Shown here: in pieces, positions 1 to 6,255 of the stretch
Position numbering within the stretch: position 1 is the first letter of the stretch
How the letters are laid out: each line of letters begins with the position of its first letter
NCBI GenBank assembly: GCA_964576215.1
Contig: CAZNVM010000123.1
Location: 1-12,905 of the forward strand
DNA from: JAVBSX01 sp964576215
GTDB taxonomy: Bacteria > Planctomycetota > Planctomycetia > Pirellulales > Thermoguttaceae
Direction: 5' to 3'
DNA length: 12,905 nucleotides
The notes under the pieces: generated by a model
Told to the model about the DNA's origin: nothing
Databases searched by the model: none
What the model saw: the letters and a program-made list of their open reading frames with translations, nothing else
Translations under genes and position numbers: made by a program

Positions 1-183
1 TTAAAATGGGCAATTGGGGATAAATACTTGAAATTCCAACGTTTTAATGGTGAAGCAAATGAATTCAACTCAATACACTTGAAAATCAGGAATATCCATA
101 ACTCCTTTGATAATAATAGGTTAGCTCACTATACAGTCAAACTACTAAGGGCGCAGAAGATTCGAAATTTCCCAGCCCCGTAA
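1..183 (+). CDS. 3' end of an unknown protein (partial, enters from left edge)
   Basis: Frame 1 is open from the first base to a TAA at 181-183, giving 60 residues without an in-frame start, while the other two forward frames stop almost at once. Sixty open codons in such AT-rich sequence is unlikely to be chance but not impossible. The peptide is rich in Asn, Lys, Arg and Ile and ends in RNFPAP. I recognise no domain. Its base composition is lower in GC than the genes to the right, which would fit an acquired accessory gene. The last 39 bases overlap, on the opposite strand, the tail of a PIN-domain remnant, so at least one of the two is not an intact gene. Confidence 0.4.
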   Translation, partial: LKWAIGDKYLKFQRFNGEANEFNSIHLKIRNIHNSFDNNRLAHYTVKLLRAQKIRNFPAP

Positions 184-246
184 AAGTGACAATTTGATCC
201 CGTTTTCGGTATAGTAGATGATCGGTGCCGTATCAAGGTACACCAC
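145..246 (-). pseudogene. N-terminal remnant of a PIN-domain (VapC-like) toxin
   Basis: Read on the minus strand from a GTG at 246, the frame gives VVYLDTAPIIYYTE followed by about 20 residues of unrelated sequence and two consecutive stop codons (145-147 and 142-144). The block V-x-Y-L-D-T-x-P-I-I-Y-x-x-E is the typical first strand and helix of PIN-domain RNases, with the first catalytic Asp at residue 5. The rest of the domain, including the later acidic residues, is missing, so it cannot be an active nuclease. The 5' side abuts the large hairpin element at 267-407, which may have displaced the native start and any antitoxin gene. The match is short, so the call is moderate. Confidence 0.45.
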
Positions 247-266
247 ATTACTCTTGAGAAAATCTA

Positions 267-407
267 AGGAACAGTATAAAAATAACAATGGCAGCCGGGA
301 ACGGAGCGCAGTGACCGGATCAAACCGCTGGGAAATCCGGTCACTTCACTGCGTTACGTTCCCGGCTGCCATTCACAAAATGCGGTTGTTATTTTTATAC
401 TGTTCCT
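267..407. repeat. Large imperfect hairpin element (~140 bp)
   Basis: The outer arms 267-288 and 386-407 are perfect 22-bp inverted repeats. The next arms, 289-303 and 357-371, are perfect over 15 bp. The inner arms GTGACCGGAT (311-320) and ATCCGGTCAC (335-344) are perfect over 10 bp around a 14-nt loop. The right side carries a 14-nt bulge at 372-385. The element lies between the PIN remnant and the 3' end of the DUF1080 gene. It could be a MITE-like element, a structured RNA, or a very large terminator for the minus-strand genes. I see no convincing target-site duplication. Confidence 0.75.
309..340 (+). repeat. Dispersed hairpin repeat, copy 1
   Basis: This 32-bp segment matches 5829-5860 at 28 of 32 positions. 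Both copies keep the stem halves CCGGAT and ATCCGG and the loop end TGGGAA, and differ only inside the loop. Here it forms the tip of the larger hairpin at 267-407. Confidence 0.7.
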
Positions 408-451
408 AAATAACGGCAAGCGGCAACAGCGTTCGATTGAATCGTACCCCA

Positions 452-467
452 AGTGAGCAAGTGAGCA
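452..467. repeat. Two tandem 8-bp units
   Basis: The unit AGTGAGCA occurs twice in a row, 26 bp beyond the stop of the DUF1080 gene. It is a short example of the degenerate tandem repeats seen at many gene boundaries in this window. Confidence 0.5.
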
Positions 468-492
468 TGTTGTATTTTAACGAGTTTTGAGG

Positions 493-1263
493 TCAATGAC
501 CCCCATTAACCAAACGGTTCTTCAGAGATTGCCACAAGGTGCGGACCGTCTGCTTCTTGGGGGCGGGATTGAGGTACTGGTTTGCCTCTGTTTCGCTTTT
601 GAGTTCCTTGACCCGAATGCTTCGGAACGCCACGGGATCATTATGACCCAGGAAACCGATAAGCCCGGTTTTATTGAAAACGTGCGGTTTTCCGTCCAAC
701 GCTTCCTTCTTTCCTTCCACGAACTCGGTCATGTCGGCGTCCACGATCACCTGGTTGTTGCAGATAACCTTGATCTTATTACCGTAAACGATGATCTCTT
801 CCTGATTCCACTCACCGACCGGACGGAGTGAACCGCGAACTGCCGGGATGAATCGGTACACGCTGCCGTGAGCTTGCCACGGTTCGATGTTTTTATACTG
901 CTCGTGAGTATCGTCAAGTATCTGAATTTCATGGCCGTTGTATGCTGCATTGACACCGAGCCGGGTTCGGATTCCGATCCCGTTGTTTCCCGCCGGAGGA
1001 AGTTTGAACTCGAACCGAAATACGAAATTTTCGTACTCTTTTTTCGTAACGAGATTTCCGCCATGATCGCAAACGATGGTGCCGTCCACCGCTTTGTAGC
1101 CGTCCACCGCTTGTTGCCAGATTTCCCTGTCGATTTCTTTTCCGTCGAACAGTAGTTCGAATTGGGCGGCTTTCTCCCGGTTCGAAAGGGTATTCGGTTG
1201 CGCCGAAGCAAAACCGGTAATGGACGCTACAAACAATAATACAAACAAGTAAATTTTTTTCAT
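493..1263 (-). CDS. Secreted DUF1080 / 3-keto-disaccharide hydrolase domain protein
   Basis: The protein has 256 residues. Residues 1-21 form a signal peptide: MKK, a hydrophobic core, and a likely cut after FASA. One jellyroll-type DUF1080 domain fills about residues 35-222, with the usual landmarks LFDGKEID (38-45), NGIGIRT (94-100), GHEIQILDD (110-118), HGSVYRFIP (132-140), GEWN (150-153) and the closing TGLIGFLGHNDPVAFRSIRV (199-218). The family is abundant in Planctomycetes, Verrucomicrobia and Bacteroidetes; some members hydrolyse 3-keto-glycosides, others have no assigned activity. It is the last gene of the minus-strand train, 181 nt after the lyase stop, so it may have its own promoter. 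No clear Shine-Dalgarno precedes the ATG. Export suggests action on sugars outside the cytoplasm. Family call is secure, substrate unknown. Confidence 0.9.
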   Translation of the reverse strand: MKKIYLFVLLFVASITGFASAQPNTLSNREKAAQFELLFDGKEIDREIWQQAVDGYKAVDGTIVCDHGGNLVTKKEYENFVFRFEFKLPPAGNNGIGIRTRLGVNAAYNGHEIQILDDTHEQYKNIEPWQAHGSVYRFIPAVRGSLRPVGEWNQEEIIVYGNKIKVICNNQVIVDADMTEFVEGKKEALDGKPHVFNKTGLIGFLGHNDPVAFRSIRVKELKSETEANQYLNPAPKKQTVRTLWQSLKNRLVNGGH

Positions 1264-1284
1264 GGGTGATTCTTTGTTGGAGTT

Positions 1285-1428
1285 ATGGAGGGCAGTAGAG
1301 CATCGGAAATAGGAGGGCGTTTTTCACTTATCACCGATTTTGAGGAGATTCCTGACCCGCAGACCATCATTCTACTCCTGAAGCACACGGAAAACAAGAG
1401 ACGTTTCCCGCAATTTGCAGCTTTTTGA
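1285..1428 (+). pseudogene. Possible N-terminal scrap of an ISAs1-type transposase
   Basis: A 47-codon frame with ATG at 1285 and a nearby GGAG lies in the 181-bp gap between two minus-strand genes. Residues 14-25 read SLITDFEEIPDP. The pattern of hydrophobic residues, two acidic residues and then IPDP resembles the start of ISAs1-family transposases, which continue with Arg-rich sequence. Here the similarity ends right after IPDP. The match is about a dozen residues and may be chance. It could equally be untranslated spacer. Confidence 0.2.
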
Positions 1429-1444
1429 CGATAATGACGCAAAG

Positions 1445-3856
1445 TTACGGAACTTGAAGCGAAAACGTCGCCGATGTTTTCCCTTTTTTGAACGAGATAT
1501 ACGACGGCAGACCGTTTTTGTCGGTAACGTCCACCGTAAACAGAATCGCCGGGGAAAGCTGCACGATGTTGACGTTGTCGTCTTGCGCCGAACATTCCAG
1601 TGCGTTTGACTCAATCCGGACGGTAACAGTGCCGCTTCGCTTGGTCGGGTCGGAGATGGAAACGAAAATTTCCGTATCCGTTTCCCGGATTATTACCGAG
1701 GATTTTCGGTCCGCTGTGATCGGACCGACCGTTTTCGCCGCATCCTCCCAGAAATTGACGCCGGTGAGATGCAGGTTCTTTTCATACACGCCGTGTGCCT
1801 CGACGGAATTTTCAAGAATGATAATGTCGGGATTGAACGCGTAACTTGCCACTTGTTGCGCTGATTTGTTCGGCAGGATCACGTAGCTGTAGGACGCATC
1901 TTTGGGATTGACACCATGATCGAAATAGAGCGTGAGGTAATTGGCCTTTAACTCCCGGTCAAGCGACGCCAATCGAACGTTATTGATCGAACGCCAGTTT
2001 CCCGACCGCTCGCCCCGTTCAATCTTCACACCGAGGCCGTTGGGGAAATAGTAGCCGATGTCGCTGTTTGCGTCGCTACCGGACAAGTAGGCCCAGGTTG
2101 GTTTTGCGGATTCTTCGAGATCGCGGCTGAAGAGGAACTCGTTGCTATTGTCCGGTTTCAGTTTTCGGTTTTCGATAATCGTTTCAACAATTTTGTTGTC
2201 TGTTGCATTGATTCCGCTGCCGAGAGCGACGATTTCGTCGTCGAACATGAACCACGATTTTTTCGCCGCGAGGGTTTGGCCGTGGGGTTTGAGGTGCATT
2301 CCGGCAATACCGTACAGGTTGTCGATGGACGTTCCGCCCGCCCAGGAGTCGCCGTTGAGCGTGTGGGCCGCCGTTTCCGACTTTTGGTTGACCGTTGTGC
2401 CCGGCAAACGGTAAGGATCCACCGTAGGCCAAAAATCGTCACTGAATTGCCCCAAATCGCCGTTGTACAGATACGTCATACCGGCACCCGTGTTCCAGCC
2501 TTTCAGATTTTCGCCGATGATCGCTTCGTAGTTTTTCACGATATGACTGTACATACTGATCGCAAACGTAAAGTCCGGCCTTGAATGGACGACGCTCGCC
2601 ATCGATGGAAACTGCTTGTGAAAAACGGGCTTGTCGGCAAGTCGTACATTGGCGTCATTCATAAGCCGTTTCAGTTCGTTGATGAAGAACACGTAGTTAT
2701 TGTTGTTCGAAACCTCTTTACCGTAGTAGATGCTCCTGTGAGTTGCCGCAGTGATCCAGTGTTTTATCAGCTCCTGGATCGCCCGTCCCTCGCTTTCCGG
2801 TACGACTAAAGTGAAAAGATACATCGAACGTATAATGACATGACCGATTAAATGGTCGCTTTCGGTTTCGCGCGACATGGAACGTCCACGGACCATATCC
2901 ATCATCAGACCGTTGTAGATAACCGGTGCATAGGCTTCTTTGATCCACCGGATTGCCAGATTTTTGCTCTCCGGGCTGAGATCGTAGACCGTACCGTTGA
3001 CGAGATAGGCGAGTTTTGCGGCAGATTCGATGGCCGATGCGCCGTAACTGCCGGTATACGGATGGGTACCGTGCATCAGGTAGGAGCCGTCGGCGTAGAA
3101 ACCGTTTCCTTCGGTGGAATACTTGAACCAGACAGTATCCATGTCGTCAATGATTGTTTTGAGGGAAGCGTCGTCTTTGCACAGCACGCCGATCAAGAGG
3201 CGTATGAACAGGTTCCACATGACGTTTGCGTCGCCCGGGGAGGGTTTGCCTTCCTTGACATGAATGCGCAGAGCTTCAACGCAATGCTCGTATTGTTGCG
3301 CCGTCATTTTGTCTTTCATCATCACGAGACAATCGATGAATCGCAATGGAGAGCCGACTTGCCAGTCCCACCAGTTGCCGTAGGTTTTGCCGTCGATCTT
3401 GAATTTGTTTTCGTTCATCCAAAGAATCGCGCCGGCAACGTCGCTCCCCAGTTCTTGATTCTCGTAAAGTCTGCCCCCCTTTGTTCTGTACGCCTGGCAC
3501 ATCACGCTCAGCCGCAGGAACGAGTTCGTCATTTCGTAAGACGCGGCCTGGAGGTTCTTGTCCGTGAATTCCATCGGCAAATTTGCCCAAAGAAACGTTC
3601 TGTCAGGATTTTTTTCCAGCGTATCCCAATACGTTTGGGCGGAATCGTTGATTTCCTGAATTTTTGCGGCCACATCAGGATCGCTTGGGTCGAGGAACGG
3701 TCCTCCGGTCAAAAAGTCGTAGAATTTCTTTTCGATTTGCTCACAAGCGTCTGTCGGAGACGACGCGGCGTTTGACGGACCGATCAGGGCGACAAACAAA
3801 AACAGAATGACAAAAAGTTTCACGGAATTTTCCATTCGTTTTCCCATTTCTCTCAT
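1445..3856 (-). CDS. Secreted polysaccharide lyase family 8 (hyaluronate/chondroitin/xanthan lyase type)
   Basis: The 803-residue length is normal for PL8. The N-terminus has a signal peptide ending near residue 30 (SNA-A); the start could also be Met5 or Met8. The alpha-toroid domain covers about 35-380 and holds the family motifs: NWWDWQVGSP (161-170), the Asn of GDAN (N211), DGSYLMH with His262, YTGSYG with Tyr271, and VRGRSMSR with Arg325 and Arg329. The nine-residue His-Tyr spacing and four-residue Arg-Arg spacing match characterised PL8 enzymes, so the active site looks intact. The beta-sandwich region begins with GWNTGAGMTYLYNGDLGQF and WPTVDPYRLPGTT. These enzymes cleave uronic-acid polysaccharides by beta-elimination. 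The ATG overlaps the sulfotransferase stop by four bases (ATGA), implying translational coupling. Which polysaccharide is cut cannot be told. Confidence 0.93.
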   Translation of the reverse strand: MREMGKRMENSVKLFVILFLFVALIGPSNAASSPTDACEQIEKKFYDFLTGGPFLDPSDPDVAAKIQEINDSAQTYWDTLEKNPDRTFLWANLPMEFTDKNLQAASYEMTNSFLRLSVMCQAYRTKGGRLYENQELGSDVAGAILWMNENKFKIDGKTYGNWWDWQVGSPLRFIDCLVMMKDKMTAQQYEHCVEALRIHVKEGKPSPGDANVMWNLFIRLLIGVLCKDDASLKTIIDDMDTVWFKYSTEGNGFYADGSYLMHGTHPYTGSYGASAIESAAKLAYLVNGTVYDLSPESKNLAIRWIKEAYAPVIYNGLMMDMVRGRSMSRETESDHLIGHVIIRSMYLFTLVVPESEGRAIQELIKHWITAATHRSIYYGKEVSNNNNYVFFINELKRLMNDANVRLADKPVFHKQFPSMASVVHSRPDFTFAISMYSHIVKNYEAIIGENLKGWNTGAGMTYLYNGDLGQFSDDFWPTVDPYRLPGTTVNQKSETAAHTLNGDSWAGGTSIDNLYGIAGMHLKPHGQTLAAKKSWFMFDDEIVALGSGINATDNKIVETIIENRKLKPDNSNEFLFSRDLEESAKPTWAYLSGSDANSDIGYYFPNGLGVKIERGERSGNWRSINNVRLASLDRELKANYLTLYFDHGVNPKDASYSYVILPNKSAQQVASYAFNPDIIILENSVEAHGVYEKNLHLTGVNFWEDAAKTVGPITADRKSSVIIRETDTEIFVSISDPTKRSGTVTVRIESNALECSAQDDNVNIVQLSPAILFTVDVTDKNGLPSYISFKKGKTSATFSLQVP

Positions 3857-4983
3857 TTCTCCGTATACCCATATTTCTTAATATACCCGCCCCAGCGACA
3901 CTGGATTTGTTCGGCAATCGCAGGTTCGATCTCGAACTTGTTCTTCTTGTACTCTTTTTGCGAATCGGCAAATTGCTCAATGTTCCCTTTGATCCGTTCG
4001 AAATCGTCGAGGTTCAAACATTCGTAGATTTTTCGAACCGTTTGTACCGGATCGGACGTGAGTTCCTTGTACGCAATGTCGCAAAACTGATCGCTTTTGA
4101 GTAGCGGAACGTCGGCTTCGAACGCGTCGTACATCTCCTCGAACGTGCGGAGAATATACTCTTCCATTCCGTTTCCGGTCGGAACCTGAAGCCCTTCGTC
4201 TTTGGCAAGCCGCATCCAGAGATTGTACGTCGACGGGAACAATTTGTACGGGTTCCGGTGAATATGAACGAACTTTGCGTCGGGGTAGCGGCTTAAAATC
4301 GTTCGAATTCTTGCCGTGTGCGGCGGCGATTTCAAGAGGACTCGCTTTGGAGTTTGTACCGTCAGGCTACGGAGAAAGAAATCAAGCGAGTCAAGCCAAG
4401 CGTTACGTTCTTTTTCGCTGACGTCGCGGAGCGTCAAAAACCGCTGGTATTTCGGCGGGGTATTTGCAAAAAGCAAGTGAAGGTACGGTGAGGGGCAACC
4501 GAGCGCACACAGGGCGAACTCGTCTTCCTGCGGTCGGTCAAACCCTGCTGCCATGTTGTCGATGGGCCGTTTTTTCGGCATCAAAAACGAAGCCGCCGGT
4601 TTCAGAAAATTTCGTGACACCAAAAAATGCGCCGGTGTGAAGCAGGCGTAAGTGTCCGCAAACGTGAACTCCGGGTCGAGGATCATGTACTCGTGCAAGA
4701 GCGTCGTTCCGCTGCGCCAATGTCCGATGATGAACACCGGCGGAGCGACGAGCTGCGTTTTCGCAATTTTGCCGCCGTAAAGGAGCTTTTCAAGCAATGC
4801 GAACGAAGAGTTCATGACGCCAAGCCCGGTGACAAACCCGGCCATTGCGTACCGTTTGGGGGAAACGCGATATCCGCCGCGATGAAGCGTCGCAAGCCAG
4901 GCACCGAGCGTCATACCGTCCCAAAAACGCGGATACCAAAAACGATCCTGATACCCACCGAGTTCCACTTTTTTGATTGACAT
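3853..4983 (-). CDS. PAPS-dependent sulfotransferase (Sulfotransfer_3 type)
   Basis: The protein has 376 residues. The 5'-phosphosulfate loop is PVFIIGHWRSGTTLLHEYM (82-100), with the G-x-x-R-S-G-T-T signature. The 3'-phosphate site is RVLLKSPPHTARI (214-226) followed by FVHIHRNPYKLFPS (238-251), with Arg243 and Ser251 as expected binding residues. RPQEDEF (150-156) supplies acidic residues where the catalytic base may lie. The family transfers sulfate from PAPS to sugar, lipid or protein hydroxyls. The N-terminal 80 residues are weakly hydrophobic without a clear signal peptide, so it is probably cytoplasmic or membrane-associated. It lies 108 nt after the FabZ-like gene and overlaps the lyase by ATGA. 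Pairing a sulfating enzyme with a lyase rather than a sulfatase is notable. The acceptor is unknown. Confidence 0.9.
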   Translation of the reverse strand: MSIKKVELGGYQDRFWYPRFWDGMTLGAWLATLHRGGYRVSPKRYAMAGFVTGLGVMNSSFALLEKLLYGGKIAKTQLVAPPVFIIGHWRSGTTLLHEYMILDPEFTFADTYACFTPAHFLVSRNFLKPAASFLMPKKRPIDNMAAGFDRPQEDEFALCALGCPSPYLHLLFANTPPKYQRFLTLRDVSEKERNAWLDSLDFFLRSLTVQTPKRVLLKSPPHTARIRTILSRYPDAKFVHIHRNPYKLFPSTYNLWMRLAKDEGLQVPTGNGMEEYILRTFEEMYDAFEADVPLLKSDQFCDIAYKELTSDPVQTVRKIYECLNLDDFERIKGNIEQFADSQKEYKKNKFEIEPAIAEQIQCRWGGYIKKYGYTEK

Positions 4984-5030
4984 GACGGCTCAAAGTGTAA
5001 GCGGATTAAATCTTAGGGCACCCGGCTAAG

Positions 5031-5086
5031 TGATAGGTGATAGGTAATAAGTATTTCCTATGCCCGATGCCCGATTTCCGATGCCC
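5031..5086. repeat. Two short heptamer tandem tracts
   Basis: At 5031-5050 the units TGATAGG, TGATAGG and TAATAAG follow each other. At 5060-5086 the units ATGCCCG, ATGCCCG, ATTTCCG and ATGCCC do the same. Both have a 7-bp period with different sequences. They occupy the 108-bp gap between the FabZ-like stop and the sulfotransferase start. Confidence 0.75.
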
Positions 5087-5091
5087 TTCCT

Positions 5092-5601
5092 TTACTGTCG
5101 GCTCACGGCTTTTAGGTCGCTGACACCGAGGGGAACGCCTTTGATGATTCCTTCGCAGACGATTTTGTCGTTAAGAATTCCTTGAAACTGAGCGGAGATG
5201 AGTTTTTTGCGAAAATTCAACAATTTCGCCTGGACCACGAATCGGTTGCCCGGGGTGATGATTCCACGAAAGCGGACGTTTTCCAGACCGGCGAAACCCA
5301 TGATGCAGTTGTCCATCAATTGATGCTTTCCGGCGTAATAGCTTGCCAATTGAGCGGCGGCTTCGCACATGATAACGCCCGGCATGAGGGCAAAGTCCGG
5401 CATGTGTCCGCGAACCCAAAATTCCTGCTCCGTCAGATCACGATAGCCCGCACACTCTTTGTTTTCCCAGTCGTCGTACACAATTGCCGTCAACTGTTCC
5501 ATTTCGAACCGTTGCTGGTTGAAGCGGCGAATTTCCGTCAAGTCGGCAATCGGCTTGTTCAAATCATACAGGGCCGGATCGATGAGAAACGATTTTTTCA
5601 T
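5092..5601 (-). CDS. FabZ-like hotdog dehydratase (3-hydroxyacyl-ACP dehydratase family)
   Basis: The protein has 169 residues, slightly longer than the usual 140-150 because of an N-terminal extension of about 30. The catalytic segment is GHMPDFALMPGVIMCEAAAQ (65-84). It keeps the His66 and Glu80 that align with the active-site pair of FabZ, the following MPGV turn and the AAQ helix. GLENVRFRGIITPGNRF (105-121) is the second hotdog landmark, normally V-x-F-x-x-x-V-x-P-G-D, with Asn in place of Asp. FabZ dehydrates 3-hydroxyacyl-ACP in fatty-acid synthesis. This may be a paralogue with a special role, since the neighbours are a ribosomal-like protein and a sulfotransferase rather than fab or lpx genes. 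It starts 26 nt after the bL37-like gene and is probably cotranscribed. No good Shine-Dalgarno is visible. Confidence 0.82.
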   Translation of the reverse strand: MKKSFLIDPALYDLNKPIADLTEIRRFNQQRFEMEQLTAIVYDDWENKECAGYRDLTEQEFWVRGHMPDFALMPGVIMCEAAAQLASYYAGKHQLMDNCIMGFAGLENVRFRGIITPGNRFVVQAKLLNFRKKLISAQFQGILNDKIVCEGIIKGVPLGVSDLKAVSRQ

Positions 5602-5627
5602 GATGGAGCGTTCTGTAAGTGGAAAGA

Positions 5628-5726
5628 TCAGGTCCGCACGATCCGGCGCTTGGCACGCCGGGCTTTCGCACAGGAAGGACGCTTTCCGTGATTGGCTTTT
5701 TTGATTTTACGTGTGGTCTTGGACAT
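5628..5726 (-). CDS. bL37-like small ribosomal protein, 32 residues
   Basis: The ORF is ATG at 5726 to TGA at 5628. The protein begins MSKTTRKIKKANHGKRPS. It has 14 Lys/Arg in 32 residues and no acidic residue. The core KANHGKRP (10-17) matches, from memory, the conserved end of bL37, the very small large-subunit protein seen in mycobacterial ribosome structures. Here a basic tail (CAKARRAKRRIVRT) follows, absent from the ~24-residue actinobacterial form. A longer reading from ATG 5810 adds 28 residues that do not look coding and would cross the promoter, so the short start is preferred. A strong promoter lies 49-76 bp upstream, consistent with high expression. It precedes the FabZ-like gene by 26 nt. 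I regard it as a real gene and the ribosomal assignment as likely but unproven. Confidence 0.65.
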   Translation of the reverse strand: MSKTTRKIKKANHGKRPSCAKARRAKRRIVRT

Positions 5727-5774
5727 AAGATTTTGCTGATGGTAAGGGCGGAATTTCCTGAAAAACAACCTTGG

Positions 5775-5802
5775 ATTATAGTGGGAGTGTTTGTTTTGCA
5801 AA
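5775..5802 (-). promoter_or_regulatory. Sigma-70-type promoter for the bL37-like/FabZ-like genes
   Basis: On the minus strand TTTGCA (5797-5802) and a perfect TATAAT (5775-5780) are separated by 16 bp. Transcription would begin near 5768, leaving a leader of about 40 nt before the bL37-like ATG. No Shine-Dalgarno is visible in that leader. Confidence 0.6.
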
Positions 5803-5808
5803 GGGGGC

Positions 5809-5829
5809 AAATAACAAATAACGAATAAC
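5809..5829. repeat. Three tandem heptamers
   Basis: AAATAAC, AAATAAC and GAATAAC follow each other exactly, just upstream of the bL37-like promoter and directly next to dispersed hairpin repeat copy 2. Confidence 0.75.
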
Positions 5830-5860
5830 AGTGACCGGATCGAATGGTTGGGAAATCCGG
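5829..5860 (+). repeat. Dispersed hairpin repeat, copy 2
   Basis: It matches 309-340 at 28 of 32 positions. The stem is CCGGAT/ATCCGG around a 14-nt loop. Unlike copy 1, the outer GTGA/TCAC extension of the stem is not kept on the right side. Confidence 0.7.
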
Positions 5861-5875
5861 AGTGATTTGTGATTT

Positions 5876-5904
5876 TTGACAGAATTTTCCATGCCCTTTA
5901 CAAT
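5876..5904 (+). promoter_or_regulatory. Near-consensus sigma-70 promoter
   Basis: TTGACA (5876-5881) and TACAAT (5899-5904) are separated by exactly 17 bp. The expected start is about 5911, just upstream of a GGAGG and a tiny ORF. It is the best promoter match noticed in the window and points toward the symporter gene 350 bp away. Confidence 0.6.
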
Positions 5905-5923
5905 TTGCGATTGGAGGAATAAG

Positions 5924-5965
5924 ATGAGAGTTGATGTGAAACGCAAAAAAGAAAAGAAAAAATAA
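5924..5965 (+). CDS. Possible 13-residue Lys/Arg-rich leader peptide or microprotein
   Basis: ATG at 5924 to TAA at 5963-5965 encodes MRVDVKRKKEKKK. A strong Shine-Dalgarno GGAGG (5913-5917) sits six bases before the ATG, in a window where most genes lack one, and a near-consensus promoter lies just upstream. The predicted transcript would have a leader of only about 13 nt. It may be a free microprotein, or a leader peptide in the 5' region of the symporter mRNA. No terminator hairpin follows directly. The peptide is too short for homology to mean much. Confidence 0.35.
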   Translation: MRVDVKRKKEKKK

Positions 5966-5980
5966 ACGGCTTGGTTTTTG

Positions 5981-6110
5981 TGTTACAGTCATCTATTTTT
6001 GGGGTGTAGCCGTGATTTTAGGTCGTTTTTCGTTTCGAAAACTGGGGAAACAACCTTATTTTCACCTTATTTTTCTGACAAAACAACCTCAGTAGCGACG
6101 AAAGCCCACA
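5981..6110 (+). repeat. Dispersed ~100-bp intergenic repeat, copy 1
   Basis: This segment aligns with 9581-9710. Shared blocks include GGGTGT-GCCG-GATTTTAGGT, TTTCGAAAAC, an exact 23-bp core (6046-6068 versus 9640-9662), CAAAAC and AGTAGC. It lies between a divergent gene pair. No reading frame is conserved between the copies, so it looks non-coding. Confidence 0.75.
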
Positions 6111-6207
6111 AACCGAAACTGCAAAACAGTCAAGGAAGTGACAAAATCGGATTCTGGCGGATTAACGAATGATTCGCCAAGATAATTTACGGAGCAAGAT
6201 ACACAAC

Positions 6208-6237
6208 TTGTCAGCGTCCCGGACGCTCGGCTAAACA
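6208..6237 (+). promoter_or_regulatory. Candidate symporter promoter with overlapping palindromic operator
   Basis: TTGTCA (6208-6213) and TAAACA (6232-6237) are 18 bp apart, 19 bp before the symporter ATG. Between them is AGCGTCC-C-GGACGCT (6213-6227), a perfect 7-bp inverted repeat with a 1-nt centre. A protein bound there would block polymerase. The -10 match is weak and no regulator is identified. Confidence 0.35.
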
Positions 6238-6255
6238 ATTTTTCACACCAGCACC

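Noticed and set aside
131..140. ATACAGTCAA is the inverse of TTGACTGTAT near 12770.
   Set aside because: Ten bases are too few to claim paired element ends, although it lies near both AT-rich edges.
141..153. CTACTAAGGGCGC also occurs in the hairpin at 12109-12120.
   Set aside because: A 13-bp match is expected about once by chance in a window of this size, and the flanks do not align convincingly.
421..450. GTTCGATTGAATC as a possible tRNA T-arm.
   Set aside because: No acceptor or anticodon stem can be paired around it on either strand.
1367..1380. ATCATTCTACTCCT recurs at 12303-12316.
   Set aside because: A single 14-bp match without flanking similarity is close to chance expectation.
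2852..3775. A 307-codon open frame antisense to the polysaccharide lyase.
   Set aside because: It lies wholly opposite a well-supported PL8 gene with intact motifs, and its translation shows no family features. It is a codon-bias shadow.
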